Origin: Weeksella massiliensis | Lineage (GTDB): Bacteria > Bacteroidota > Bacteroidia > Flavobacteriales > Weeksellaceae | Assembly: GCA_000751595.1 (NCBI GenBank) | Contig: CCMH01000037.1 | Span: 62,001-126,000 of the forward strand | Reading direction: 5' to 3' | DNA length: 64,000 nucleotides | Shown: piece by piece, positions 35,445-44,630 of the stretch | How positions within the stretch are numbered: the stretch's first letter is position 1 | Layout: each line of letters begins with the position of its first letter | Notes under the pieces: generated by a model | The model's input: only the letters and a program-made list of their open reading frames with translations | Told to the model about the DNA's origin: nothing | Database searches by the model: none | Translations under genes and position numbers: made by a program

Positions 35445-36344
35445 ATGAAAAATATACGTATACTTTTAGTTGGATTAGCCTTGGGTTCGAGCACATTGAT
35501 TTTTGCTCAATCGGCTAGAAATGGTGAACGATCATCGAACGGTAGAGGAAATTCTACGGTGACCGATCGGGCGAGCAATAACAGCAATCCGAGAGCGAAT
35601 GCAAATGCTTCTTTTGGATCGAGTAGACACGAAAGTATGAGCAATCCGCGCGGAAGTAATCCGAGAACAAATCAAGGAAATACGACCAATAATGAGAGAA
35701 CAGGCTCTTCGACAACGGTAAGGACTTCTGCTAGTCCGAATTCGCGTTCGGGTGTGCGTGCAACAAATCCTACCGAAACCCAAAGAAATAGTGCATCGAC
35801 TGCAAGAACTGTTGAGAGAGGAAATACGGGAAGAAATGGCGTTGAGGTGAATTTTAGAAACAATCAACGCGAGATTAAGTCACAAGACAATGGAAGAAAT
35901 GTAATTCGTTTTCAGAATGATAAACGTTATGAGGATCGTCGATACAATTCGTATGTAAACAACGTGAACAATTATCATAATTACACGTATAACAATTATC
36001 AATTCTATGGAAATAATGGAGTGTATTATCGTCCGTACAATAAAGGATATATCCGTTTTATGCCACCGGTTGGTTTTCGGGTAGATTATTTACCGATGGG
36101 CTATTCGAGTTTTTATTACAACAGTAGACCTTATTATTTCTATGAAGGAATTTATTATACCAAAAAAAGAAATAGATTCTATGTTGCAGAACCACCTTAC
36201 GGAGCAATCGTAGAAGCTTTGCCTGCCGGTTATGAAACCGTTAATTACAATGGCGAAATTTTGTATGAGTTTGGAGGTGTTTTGTACCAAAAATATTACG
36301 ACGAATACGGATTTGCTTATCAAGTTGTCGGCTTCCTCGATTAG
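35445..36344 (+). CDS. Secreted DUF6515-like protein with Ser/Asn/Arg-rich region
   Basis: The 299-residue protein has a signal peptide ending TLIFAQ. Residues about 22-140 are low complexity, dominated by Ser, Asn, Arg, Gly and Thr (for example SNPRGSNPRTNQGNTTNNER). After a Tyr/Asn-rich spacer, residues about 200-299 resemble DUF6515: FMPPVGFRVDYLPMGYSSFY, YYFYEGIYY, PPYGAIVEALPAGYETV. The role is unknown, perhaps envelope or surface. A TAAATTTG -7 element (35430-35437) lies just before the ATG. It ends with its own terminator. Confidence 0.75.
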   Translation: MKNIRILLVGLALGSSTLIFAQSARNGERSSNGRGNSTVTDRASNNSNPRANANASFGSSRHESMSNPRGSNPRTNQGNTTNNERTGSSTTVRTSASPNSRSGVRATNPTETQRNSASTARTVERGNTGRNGVEVNFRNNQREIKSQDNGRNVIRFQNDKRYEDRRYNSYVNNVNNYHNYTYNNYQFYGNNGVYYRPYNKGYIRFMPPVGFRVDYLPMGYSSFYYNSRPYYFYEGIYYTKKRNRFYVAEPPYGAIVEALPAGYETVNYNGEILYEFGGVLYQKYYDEYGFAYQVVGFLD

Positions 36345-36356
36345 GGAAAACAGTAG

Positions 36357-36389
36357 AAAAAAGAGTATCGTGCGATGCTCTTTTTTTTA
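36357..36389 (+). terminator. Terminator after the DUF6515-like gene
   Basis: The stem GAGTATCG/CGATGCTC (one G-T pair, two-base loop) is flanked by A and T runs. Confidence 0.9.
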
Positions 36390-36433
36390 TTAAGTACAAT
36401 TTAGGTAAGAAGTGATAAAATATGACTATTTTT

Positions 36434-36464
36434 TTTGGTTAATTGGATTCATTTAATATCTTGC
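36434..36464 (+). promoter_or_regulatory. Promoter of the START-like/aminotransferase-like pair
   Basis: TTTG (36434-36437), 19 bases, then TATCTTGC (36457-36464). Spacing is ideal and the -7 box differs from TAnnTTTG in one base. Confidence 0.6.
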
Positions 36465-36482
36465 GGACACAAAAAATAAAGT

Positions 36483-36866
36483 ATGCCAAAAAAGAAATAT
36501 CATATAGAATTTGCGATAAAATCGTCGCCTTCGCTACTTTACAATTATTTATCGAACCCTTCGGGCTTGTCAGAATGGTTTGCAGATAATGTAAACTCTC
36601 GTGGAGAAAAATACACCTTTATTTGGGATGACCACGAGGAAAGTGCCTTTTTAATGAAATCGAAAGTGGATTCTTATGTTCGTTTCCAATGGGAAGATGA
36701 CGAAGATACTAAGTACTTTTTCGAGTTAACCATTGTGGTTGATGAACTTACAAATGATGTTTCTGTTGTGATTACCGATTTTGCAGAAGAAGATGAAATC
36801 GAACAATCAAAACAATTATGGGAAAGTCAAATAGAAGATCTAAAGAAAATTTTGGGATCATTATAA
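36483..36866 (+). CDS. START-like (SRPBCC) domain protein
   Basis: The 127-residue cytosolic protein has the short START/AHSA1-like fold signature: an N-terminal strand (YHIEFAIKSSPSLLYNYL), then LSEWFADNVNSRGEKYTFIW and a long C-terminal helix. The family binds hydrophobic ligands; no ligand is known here. It is 22 bases ahead of the aminotransferase-IV-like gene, an arrangement I recall from other flavobacteria. Confidence 0.82.
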   Translation: MPKKKYHIEFAIKSSPSLLYNYLSNPSGLSEWFADNVNSRGEKYTFIWDDHEESAFLMKSKVDSYVRFQWEDDEDTKYFFELTIVVDELTNDVSVVITDFAEEDEIEQSKQLWESQIEDLKKILGSL

Positions 36867-36888
36867 TATAAAAAAAGAAGTTTAAGTT

Positions 36889-37701
36889 TTGATGATTAAT
36901 TTTAATGGAAGCCTTCTTCCGCAAGAGCAATTGGTGTTTTCTATAAACGAACGCATCATTTCGTATGCAGATTCAGTGAAAGAGGTTATCCGAATTGTTG
37001 ACGGAGAAATATTTTTGTGGGAAGAACATTATTTTAGTCTAATGGCTTCTATGCGGATAATGCGTATGCAAATTCCGTTGAATTTTACTCCAGAATTTTT
37101 TCAGAATCAAATCAAAACTTTACTTCAAAACAAGCAAAACGGTTGCATAACTTTTACATGTTATCGTACCGCGTCCAACGATATCCTAGAAAGTAGTATT
37201 GGTTATTTTATCGTTTTCGATCAGCAAGAAGAAGCTTGGTATCATGAGGTAGAAGAAGCCGAAATTGATGTTTACAAAGACTTTGTTGTCAATGATTCGT
37301 TTTTCTCCCAAAATAATATTGTGCATCCCGAAGAAAATATTGCAAGAGTGTATGCGCACGAAAATGATATGCGCGATTTAGTTTTGCTCAATGCCCATAA
37401 GCGAATGGCGAAAAGTTTGTATGGTTCGATATTTCTTGTCAATGATCAGAAAATAAGAACTCCTAAACAAGCAGAAGGTGTACAGAAAAGTGTTCTGAGA
37501 AATCATTTTATTACTACACTCAACAAAGAAAAAGTATTCGAGGTAGAAGAAACCGAAATTTTTCCGTTTGAGATGCAGCGTGCCGAAGAAATTTTTGTTT
37601 TGATGGATGGTTACGGGATGAAATCGTTTACGCAGAATCGTAAAAAAACATTCAAAACCGAAAAAACACATGAGATTTTTTCGCTTTTTACTCAATCCTA
37701 A
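36889..37701 (+). CDS. Aminotransferase class IV-fold protein lacking the catalytic lysine
   Basis: The 270-residue protein matches flavobacterial class IV PLP proteins (BCAT/ADC lyase fold): WEEHYFSLMASMRIMRMQIP, VYAHENDMRDLVLLN, IFLVNDQKIRTP. The region that should hold the PLP lysine (FFSQNNIVHPEENIAR) contains no Lys between residues 130 and 171. The usual V-x-E...N pattern that follows reads MAKSLYGS, replacing Glu with Lys175 and Asn with Ser180. It is therefore probably a pseudoenzyme or has a changed cofactor site. It is co-transcribed with the START-like gene. Confidence 0.82.
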   Translation: MMINFNGSLLPQEQLVFSINERIISYADSVKEVIRIVDGEIFLWEEHYFSLMASMRIMRMQIPLNFTPEFFQNQIKTLLQNKQNGCITFTCYRTASNDILESSIGYFIVFDQQEEAWYHEVEEAEIDVYKDFVVNDSFFSQNNIVHPEENIARVYAHENDMRDLVLLNAHKRMAKSLYGSIFLVNDQKIRTPKQAEGVQKSVLRNHFITTLNKEKVFEVEETEIFPFEMQRAEEIFVLMDGYGMKSFTQNRKKTFKTEKTHEIFSLFTQS

Positions 37702-37719
37702 TTTATTGTTTTCTATGGA

Positions 37720-38271
37720 TTAATTCATAGAAGGGTCTGCAGGCGTATTGATCCAAATAAGGTTTTCACCACCGAGTTTGGTCAATTGTTTTTTCCATAA
37801 ATCTACTTCCCAATTACGGAAAATATCAATGCGTTCGCGGACCAATATCCATGCATTCATTTCGAGTTCACTTTCTAATTGTTTACTCGACCAGCCAGAA
37901 TATCCTAAATAAAAACGGATTTCATCATCACCAATTTTACCCATATTGATCGCCTCTCGGACATCTTCGTAATTGCCAGACCAATAAATATTTTCGGCAA
38001 TTCGTTCACTTTCTCGGATGAGATCTGGACGCGAATGAAGATAATATATATTTTCTTTATCCACTGGGCCACCTTCGTACACAATGGAGTCAGAATTCAT
38101 TTGCGATACAAAAATATGCAATGGAATATTCGATGATTTGTTTAAGATGAACCCAACAGAACCATTTTCGCTATGTTCGGTGATGATGACTACACTTCTA
38201 TTGAAGATATCGTTATTCAGGGTTGGTTTTGCAATGAGAATGTCACCTTTATTTATACGTTTATTTTCCAC
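37720..38271 (-). CDS. YqgE/AlgH family protein (UPF0301)
   Basis: The 183-residue protein shows the family pattern: an N-terminal KGDILIAKPTLNNDIFNRSV, then GFILNKSSN, then YEGGPVDKENIYYLH and RFYLGYSGWSSKQLE. It is cytosolic. Its biochemical role is unknown, although AlgH affects alginate regulation in Pseudomonas. It is convergent with the aminotransferase-like gene and divergent from pdxH. Confidence 0.92.
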   Translation of the reverse strand: MENKRINKGDILIAKPTLNNDIFNRSVVIITEHSENGSVGFILNKSSNIPLHIFVSQMNSDSIVYEGGPVDKENIYYLHSRPDLIRESERIAENIYWSGNYEDVREAINMGKIGDDEIRFYLGYSGWSSKQLESELEMNAWILVRERIDIFRNWEVDLWKKQLTKLGGENLIWINTPADPSMN

Positions 38272-38357
38272 AACTTTTATTTTTTTTATTAATAACTTAG
38301 TGTGCTAAATGGTATTCATAAGTTAGTTCGTCTTTACTAATTTAAAAAAAATAATTC

Positions 38358-39002
38358 ATGAAACAAGATTTATCTGATAAAAGAAAAAACTATTCTAAAA
38401 ATTTTATTGACTTCGAGCATTTGGCAGAAGATGGCATAGAGCAATTTAAAAATTGGTTCGAGATTGCAGAAAAAAATCCATCGGTTGATGAGGCCAATGC
38501 AATGACAATTGCCACGGTAGAAAACAACAACCAACCGAGAAGTCGAGTGGTTTTGCTGAAAGAATATAACCAAGATGGTTTTGTTTTTTATACCAATTAT
38601 CATAGTCAGAAAGGGAAAGCGCTTGAGAAGAATCCTCAAGTTTGTTTGAGTTTTTTTTGGCCTGCATTACAACAACAAATAATTATTACCGGGAAAGCAG
38701 AAAAAGTAAGCGAGGAGATGTCTGACGCGTATTTTGCCAAACGACCAAGAGAAAGCCAGCTCGGAGCTTGGGTTTCACCTCAAAGTTCGGTTATGGACGA
38801 ATTTCATGATTTTGTCGCCGATGAAGAATCGATTGCCGAAAAATATAAAAACCAAGAAGTACCGCGTCCGCCACATTGGGGAGGTTATTTGGTAAGGCCA
38901 GAAGAAATCGAGTTTTGGCAAGGTCGCCCAAGTCGATTGCACGATCGTGTGCTCTATAAAAAGGAAAATAAAGGTTGGAAAAAATATCGCTTAGCTCCCT
39001 AA
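38358..39002 (+). CDS. pdxH: Pyridoxamine/pyridoxine 5'-phosphate oxidase
   Basis: The FMN-dependent enzyme oxidises PNP or PMP to pyridoxal 5'-phosphate. Its 214 residues and motifs fit well: NAMTIATVENNNQPRSRVVL, FYTNYHSQKGKALEKNP, SFFWPALQQQI, and the C-terminal EFWQGRPSRLHDRV with the substrate-binding Arg and His. It supplies cofactor for PLP enzymes such as GcvP. The upstream gap with yqgE is 86 bases and divergent. Confidence 0.95.
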   Translation: MKQDLSDKRKNYSKNFIDFEHLAEDGIEQFKNWFEIAEKNPSVDEANAMTIATVENNNQPRSRVVLLKEYNQDGFVFYTNYHSQKGKALEKNPQVCLSFFWPALQQQIIITGKAEKVSEEMSDAYFAKRPRESQLGAWVSPQSSVMDEFHDFVADEESIAEKYKNQEVPRPPHWGGYLVRPEEIEFWQGRPSRLHDRVLYKKENKGWKKYRLAP

Positions 39003-39076
39003 ATTTTCTATTCTATTGGTAAGAAGTTTTTTGGTAGGATGAATTACTTGCGTAGAATGACCAGAAACACAGAAAT

Positions 39077-39105
39077 AAAAAAAACTCCTAACAATTAGGA
39101 GTTTT
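39077..39105 (-). terminator. Terminator of the HU gene
   Basis: The stem AAACTCCTA/TAGGAGTTT is followed on the minus strand by a long T run. It lies about 28 bases beyond the HU stop. Confidence 0.88.
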
Positions 39106-39132
39106 ATGCTTTCTTAAGAATAAAGTAATTTC

Positions 39133-39411
39133 TTATTTGTTGTCTACTGCAGCAGATAATTCTGATCCAGCTTTGAATTTAGCTACTGTTTTAGCAGCGA
39201 TTTGAATTTCTTTTTTAGTTTGTGGATTAATTCCAGTTCTTGCAGCTCTCTCAGATGTAGAGAAAGTTCCGAATCCTACTAAAGCAACTTTATCTCCTTT
39301 TGCCAAAGCGTTCGTTACATTGGTTGTGAATGAGTTTAAAGCTTTTTTTGCAGCTTCTTTAGAAATTCCTGCGTCTGCAGCAATTGCGTCAATTAATTCA
39401 GATTTGTTCAT
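39133..39411 (-). CDS. HU-family DNA-binding protein
   Basis: The 92-residue histone-like protein bends and compacts DNA as a dimer. Characteristic segments are [45 protein letters not shown] and the DNA-contacting arm [23 protein letters not shown]. Codon choice is strongly biased, as for an abundant protein, and it has a near-perfect promoter and its own terminator. It is transcribed alone, convergent with pdxH. Confidence 0.97.
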   Translation of the reverse strand: MNKSELIDAIAADAGISKEAAKKALNSFTTNVTNALAKGDKVALVGFGTFSTSERAARTGINPQTKKEIQIAAKTVAKFKAGSELSAAVDNK

Positions 39412-39441
39412 AGCTTTTATAAATTAAATTTAAATGATACA

Positions 39442-39471
39442 CAAATATAGTCTTTCCCTTTGTTTATGCAA
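39442..39471 (-). promoter_or_regulatory. Promoter of the HU gene, consensus match
   Basis: On the minus strand TTG (39471-39469), exactly 19 bases, then TATATTTG (39449-39442). This is one of the two best matches in the window to the Bacteroidota primary sigma consensus, fitting a highly expressed gene. Confidence 0.8.
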
Positions 39472-39561
39472 GTTTTAGAAGAAAAAAAATCCTTTATTTT
39501 CGTTAAAATGTGATGTTTTTCTCCTTTTTTAACGCTTTTTTATCAAATTCTAATAAAATCA

Positions 39562-40497
39562 CTAATTGTCTAAGGCTAACTCACTTACATTTTGAGAGCC
39601 GTTGATAAAATCTTTTGCACTCATCTTACGCTTTCCTTCGGGTTGGATCTCTAAAATTTCGTACACTCCATTTTCTACTCGAACAAATAAATTGTTTTTG
39701 GTAAGATGAAGCACTTTTTTATCTAAATCTTCTGGAAAATCTTCGGCAATTCTACCTGCTAAAATTTTGGCCGATTTGCCATTTATCATTGTCCAAGCTG
39801 CCGGATAAGGACTTAATCCTCTTACATGATTATGAATTTTTTCTACCGTCCAATTCCAATCGATTTTACAATCTTCTTTATAAAGTTTCGGTGCGTGATG
39901 CAATTCTTCATTCATCGGTTGTGGCACCGAAGAAATAGCACCATTTTTTAGCGCATCGAGTGTTTTTACAACTAACTTTTTACCAAGATTCATCAATTCA
40001 TCATGGATTTTTCCTACATTATCATCCGGACCAATGGTTACTTTATCAGCCAAAAGAATCTTACCAGTATCAATTTTTTCATCAATCAAAAAAGTTGTTA
40101 CTCCAGTCTCTTTTTCGCCATTCATGATTGCCCAGTTTATCGGCGCAGCACCGCGATATTTCGGGAGTAGAGAGCCGTGTAAATTGAAAGTTCCTTTTGC
40201 CGGAATCGACCAAACTATTTGGGGCAACATGCGAAACGCGACAACTACAAAAACATCGGCTTGTAGATTTTTCAGCGCTTCTATAAAGTTTTCGTCGCGT
40301 AGTTTTTCTGGTTGCAAAAGAGGCAATTGTTTTTCTTCTGCATATTGTTTCACAGCCGATTGGTGGATTTTTTGTCCTCGACCTGCCGGTTTGTCGGGAA
40401 CGGTAACAACCCCAACAATTTCGTGCTGACTGTTTTCGTGGATTTCTTGGAGAGACGCTTTCGCAAAATCTGGCGTCCCCATAAAGACAACTCGCAT
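39562..40497 (-). CDS. fmt: Methionyl-tRNA formyltransferase
   Basis: It formylates initiator Met-tRNA using 10-formyl-tetrahydrofolate. The 311-residue protein has the start MRVVFMGTPDFA, the catalytic loop FNLHGSLLPKYRGAAPINWA with Asn, His and (later) Asp in FLIDEKIDTGKIL, and the C-terminal OB-like tRNA-binding domain with GLSPYPAAW. It lies 13 bases downstream of recQ on the same strand, so the two form an operon. Confidence 0.97.
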   Translation of the reverse strand: MRVVFMGTPDFAKASLQEIHENSQHEIVGVVTVPDKPAGRGQKIHQSAVKQYAEEKQLPLLQPEKLRDENFIEALKNLQADVFVVVAFRMLPQIVWSIPAKGTFNLHGSLLPKYRGAAPINWAIMNGEKETGVTTFLIDEKIDTGKILLADKVTIGPDDNVGKIHDELMNLGKKLVVKTLDALKNGAISSVPQPMNEELHHAPKLYKEDCKIDWNWTVEKIHNHVRGLSPYPAAWTMINGKSAKILAGRIAEDFPEDLDKKVLHLTKNNLFVRVENGVYEILEIQPEGKRKMSAKDFINGSQNVSELALDN

Positions 40498-40510
40498 ATT
40501 TTTGTTTTTT

Positions 40511-42376
40511 TTATATTTTCTTAAAGGTATCTAAACCTTCTATTTTCAATTTCATTTCATCAACCAAATATTGCAATTCGGCAATAATTTTTTCTTTTGG
40601 CGAATGTAGGAAATGCATCACAATTTCATTTAAATTTTTCCCATCTTCTCCGATAAAATCAATCAAAGCTTGAGAATCTATTTTTTCTGATTTTTGTTCG
40701 CGTAAACACACATCGCATTTACCACAATTTTCTAAGGTTTTTTCTCCAAAATAAGAAAGCAACAAACGCTCTCTACAATATTCGTGTTGCGCGGCATAAA
40801 AAGCCATTGCTTGTAGTTTTTTCCAATGATTAATCTGGATTTCCTCGTACATTTTCCACCATCTTCCTTTCAACATATTCGAGTCGCGAGGCTCAAGAAA
40901 CTGAATTCGCGTGAGGAATCGATCAGAATAATGAATAATATCTTGTTTGTGCATTTGATGCAATTGAGTGCGCACATCTCCTAAACTTCGATGCGTATCA
41001 AAAGCAATTTTCAGCTCGTAAACACTTTTGGGCAACGTATAAATTCCTGGATAATTTCTTTCTAAATATTCTAATAAATCTTTATGCTCGTAATGATGCA
41101 CCACCGTATTGGGTAAAATATTGATATAAATCGTACTATTCTGAGAATAATCTTTGAGATAAATAATTGCTTTATTCTGTAAAAATTGAATGAAATTAAA
41201 AACCTTGCGAACATCCAAACTAAATTTTTCTGAAAATAAAGGCACATCAAGGGATTGAATTTGTTCTGGTTTTTCACCCTCGCCAATTTGTAAATAACTG
41301 AACAAAAGATTGCCAATCTCGATGAATTCTTTTTTGGTAGGAAGTTTTGATTTGAAGGTGTTTTCTGCAATCAAAATATCCTCCGAATTAGTTAAATAAA
41401 TTCCGATAGAAGGCAAACCATCTCTTCCGGCGCGGCCAACTTCTTGGTAATAAGCTTCGATAGAAGGAGGTAAATCGAGATGAAAAACCGTTCGCACATT
41501 TGGTTTGTCAATTCCCATCCCAAAAGCATTGGTCGCCACCATGATTTGGTTAGGATGCGAAGTCCAAAAAACTTGTTTTTCTTTTTTTTGTTGTGGATCT
41601 AATTTGGCATGATAAAAATCGGCGTCAAAACCATTTGCCTGTAAAAAAGATGCAATTTCGTACGATTGTTTTCTTGTTTTGACAAACACAATGCTGCTGC
41701 CAGGATATTTTTTGAGGTAATAAATTAAATCTTGTTTTTTGTTTTCAGAATATAGTACCTGATAAGTGAGATTCGCTCTACGAAGCGATGTTTTGAATAT
41801 TTTAGGATTTTTCAGATCGAGAAAATTAACCATATCCTCTTGTATTTTCTCGGTTGCAGTTGCCGTAAGGGCCAAAACTGGAGTGTCGGGAAAATGAGCT
41901 CTGATACTGGCTATATTCAAAAAAGATGGTCGGAAATCATGTCCCCATTGAGAAATACAGTGCGCTTCATCGACCGCAATAAGTTTTAGTTGGAAGGTGC
42001 TTAATCGTTCGATAAAAATTTTACTTTGCAATCGCTCGGGCGAAACAAAAAGTAATTTTATTTTTCCGCTTTGGCAATGATCCAAAATTAATGTAATCTG
42101 ATTGAAATCGAGTTGACTGTTGATAAACTCTGCCGGAATGTTTTTGGCTTTCAGGTTTTGGACCTGATCTTCCATCAAGGCAATCAATGGCGTAATTACC
42201 AAAGTAAGTCCGTCCAAAAGCAAAGCAGGAAGTTGATAACAAATCGATTTACCAGCACCTGTGGGTAAAATTGCTAAAACATCTTGTTGTGCTAATAGCT
42301 GTTGAATGATTTCTTCTTGTGGATAACGAAACTTTTCGTATCCCCAATATTGCTGTAAAACTTCTTTTATTTTCAA
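40511..42376 (-). CDS. recQ: ATP-dependent DNA helicase RecQ
   Basis: A 3'-5' DNA helicase for recombination and fork repair. Walker A is TGAGKS (39-44), the DEAH box appears in DEAHCISQWGHDFRPSF, and motif VI is QEVGRAGRDG. The Zn-binding RQC part has Cys in EYCRERLLLSYFGE and CGKCDVC. A winged-helix portion follows, but I see no HRDC domain; at 621 residues this shorter form is common in flavobacteria. It is upstream of and co-transcribed with fmt. Confidence 0.95.
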   Translation of the reverse strand: MKIKEVLQQYWGYEKFRYPQEEIIQQLLAQQDVLAILPTGAGKSICYQLPALLLDGLTLVITPLIALMEDQVQNLKAKNIPAEFINSQLDFNQITLILDHCQSGKIKLLFVSPERLQSKIFIERLSTFQLKLIAVDEAHCISQWGHDFRPSFLNIASIRAHFPDTPVLALTATATEKIQEDMVNFLDLKNPKIFKTSLRRANLTYQVLYSENKKQDLIYYLKKYPGSSIVFVKTRKQSYEIASFLQANGFDADFYHAKLDPQQKKEKQVFWTSHPNQIMVATNAFGMGIDKPNVRTVFHLDLPPSIEAYYQEVGRAGRDGLPSIGIYLTNSEDILIAENTFKSKLPTKKEFIEIGNLLFSYLQIGEGEKPEQIQSLDVPLFSEKFSLDVRKVFNFIQFLQNKAIIYLKDYSQNSTIYINILPNTVVHHYEHKDLLEYLERNYPGIYTLPKSVYELKIAFDTHRSLGDVRTQLHQMHKQDIIHYSDRFLTRIQFLEPRDSNMLKGRWWKMYEEIQINHWKKLQAMAFYAAQHEYCRERLLLSYFGEKTLENCGKCDVCLREQKSEKIDSQALIDFIGEDGKNLNEIVMHFLHSPKEKIIAELQYLVDEMKLKIEGLDTFKKI

Positions 42377-42437
42377 ACAGAATACGACTTTGGTTGATTA
42401 AATATACCTATTTTTCTCATGTTTCGCAATCGATCAT

Positions 42438-42465
42438 GGTAGGATAGGAAAAATTTTATCCTACC
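42438..42465. repeat. Inverted pair of the recurrent octamer forming a hairpin
   Basis: GGTAGGATA (42438-42446) and TATCCTACC (42457-42465) form a perfect 9-bp stem with a 10-base loop, in the gap between the divergently placed start of recQ and the terminator of the oligopeptidase gene. There is no T run, so it is not a typical terminator. Confidence 0.85.
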
Positions 42466-42470
42466 GAAAT

Positions 42471-42499
42471 AAAAAACCCCAAATTTTACTTCGGGGTTT
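42471..42499 (-). terminator. Terminator of the oligopeptidase B gene
   Basis: On the minus strand AAACCCC pairs with GGGGTTT across a 12-base loop and is followed by Ts. It lies just after the gene's stop. Confidence 0.75.
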
Positions 42500-42505
42500 G
42501 TAGGG

Positions 42506-44617
42506 TTATTTCAATTTATTTTCGAGCATCAATAAAAACGCATATTCGAAAGCAACTTCTTTTAGGCTTTCAAATCGGCCAGAAGCACCTCCATGTCCCG
42601 TATCCATATTGGTTTCTAACAATAATAAATTATTATCAGTTTTGTATTCTCGTAATTTGGCAACCCATTTTGCTGGCTCCCAATATTGTACTTGCGAATC
42701 GTGTAAACCTGTCGTAACCAAAAGGTGAGGATAGTTTTTCTTTTCTATATTGTCATAAGGTGAATAACTTTTGATGTATCGATAATAGGTTTCATCGTTC
42801 GGATTTCCCCATTCGTCGTATTCGCCGGTGGTTAACGGAATTGTGTTGTCTAACATGGTCGTTACCACATCTACAAACGGAACTTGGGCAACTGCACCAT
42901 GAAAAAGAGTAGGTTCTAAATTGATTACTGCGCCCATTAACAAGCCTCCTGCAGAACCGCCCATCGCATAGAGATGCTGAGAAGAAGTGTAGTTTTTGGC
43001 TACCAAATCTTTGGCGACATCAATAAAATCATAAAAGGTATTTTTTTTGTTGAGGAGTTTTCCGTCCTCATACCAAGCACGTCCCATTTCTTCACCACCG
43101 CGAATATGTGCGATTGCATATATAAAACCTCGGTCGAGCAAGCTCAATCGTGTAGTGCTGAAGTAAGGCTCCATCGAATATCCATACGAACCATAAGCAT
43201 AGAGCAACAAAGGTGTTTCGGCAGAAAGTGGTGTGTCTTTTCGTCGAACAATAGAAACAGGCACCATTTTTCCGTCGCGCGCTTTGGTCCAAATTCTTTC
43301 GGATACATAATTCGATTTATCAAAATCTCCGAGTACTACTTGTTCTTTTTTTACTTCGGCCGTTTTGTTTTTCATATCATAATCAATAATCGAACTTGGC
43401 GTAGTAAGTGACGTATAATTGTACCGAAGTATATTGGTGTCAAAATCTGGATTGATCGATGTACTTGCCGTGTAGGTAGTTTCATCGAACGGTAAATAGT
43501 AATTGGTTTTTCCGTCCCACGAACGAATGTTGAGATTTAATAATCCGTTTTTTCGTTCTTCGATAACCAAATAATCACGGAAGATTTCGAAACCTTCTAC
43601 CAAAACATCTTCGCGGTGTGGAATAAATTCTTTCCAATTTTCTTGCGTTGTCGATTGAGTTGGAGTTTTCATGATCTTGAAATTCTGAGCTCCATCTTTA
43701 TTGGTTTGCACGTAGAAATCTTTCCCGAAATGTTCGATAGAATATTCTAAACCTCTTTCTCTAGGTTGGAAAATTTTGAACTCGGCATTCGGTTCATCTG
43801 CCTTTATGTAGCGATATTCATCAGCCATAGTGCTCGACGATCCGATGATGATATACTCTCTCGATTTCGACTTATAAACGTAGGTGTCAAACGTGTCATC
43901 TTTTTCTTCGTACACTAAAACATCGTCTTTAGAAGAAGTGCCTAAAACGTGTTTCCAAATCTGGTAAGCACGTAGAGATTTATCTTTTCGGGTATAGAAA
44001 AGGGTTTTGTTATCTGCTGCCCAAACAGAACCTCCGGTGGTATTTTCTATTTTATCACTTAGAATCTTACCAGTCGATAAATCTTTTATTTGGATCGTAT
44101 AAATCCTTCTACTTACCTGATCTACCCCAAAAGCAACAAGCTTATTGTTTGGGGAAACATTGAGACCGCCTAATTGGTAATAAGCATGTTTTTTCGCCAT
44201 TTCATTCACATCGAATAACAATTCGGGTTGTGCTTTTAGGCTTTCTTTGTATCGGTAGAATAGGGGATATTCTTTGTTTTTTTCGAATTTCGTTTCGTAC
44301 CAATAACCGTTCAATTTATACGGAACCGAACTATCATCTTCTTTTATTCGCGCTCGCATTTCGGTAAAAAGTTGCTTTTGCAACTCTTCTGTCGGTTTCA
44401 TGACTTCTTTGGTATACGCGTTTTCTTCTTCGAGATAAGCAATTACCTCTTTGTTTTCGCGATCATTTAACCAAAAATATGAATCGATACGTGTATCGTT
44501 ATGGACGGTTAATTTTTTATCTATTTTTTTAGCGCTTGGTGCTTGCATAGTTGTTTGTGCATTTAGGGTTGCAAAGGTAAAGCAAATTGTAGAGGCAAGT
44601 AAAAGTGTTTTTCTCAT
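42506..44617 (-). CDS. Exported oligopeptidase B (S9A family)
   Basis: A serine peptidase that cleaves short peptides after basic residues. A signal peptide (ending TLNAQ) indicates export, unlike cytosolic E. coli PtrB. A beta-propeller (about 70-420) precedes the alpha/beta hydrolase domain. The catalytic Ser is in GGSAGG, Asp in GLHDSQVQYWEP and His in DTGHGG; the VPFVDVVTTMLDNTIPLTTG segment closely matches PtrB. It lies 13 bases downstream of a secreted protein gene on the same strand and shares its transcript. Confidence 0.93.
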   Translation of the reverse strand: MRKTLLLASTICFTFATLNAQTTMQAPSAKKIDKKLTVHNDTRIDSYFWLNDRENKEVIAYLEEENAYTKEVMKPTEELQKQLFTEMRARIKEDDSSVPYKLNGYWYETKFEKNKEYPLFYRYKESLKAQPELLFDVNEMAKKHAYYQLGGLNVSPNNKLVAFGVDQVSRRIYTIQIKDLSTGKILSDKIENTTGGSVWAADNKTLFYTRKDKSLRAYQIWKHVLGTSSKDDVLVYEEKDDTFDTYVYKSKSREYIIIGSSSTMADEYRYIKADEPNAEFKIFQPRERGLEYSIEHFGKDFYVQTNKDGAQNFKIMKTPTQSTTQENWKEFIPHREDVLVEGFEIFRDYLVIEERKNGLLNLNIRSWDGKTNYYLPFDETTYTASTSINPDFDTNILRYNYTSLTTPSSIIDYDMKNKTAEVKKEQVVLGDFDKSNYVSERIWTKARDGKMVPVSIVRRKDTPLSAETPLLLYAYGSYGYSMEPYFSTTRLSLLDRGFIYAIAHIRGGEEMGRAWYEDGKLLNKKNTFYDFIDVAKDLVAKNYTSSQHLYAMGGSAGGLLMGAVINLEPTLFHGAVAQVPFVDVVTTMLDNTIPLTTGEYDEWGNPNDETYYRYIKSYSPYDNIEKKNYPHLLVTTGLHDSQVQYWEPAKWVAKLREYKTDNNLLLLETNMDTGHGGASGRFESLKEVAFEYAFLLMLENKLK

Positions 44618-44630
44618 GTGTGTTTGGGGA

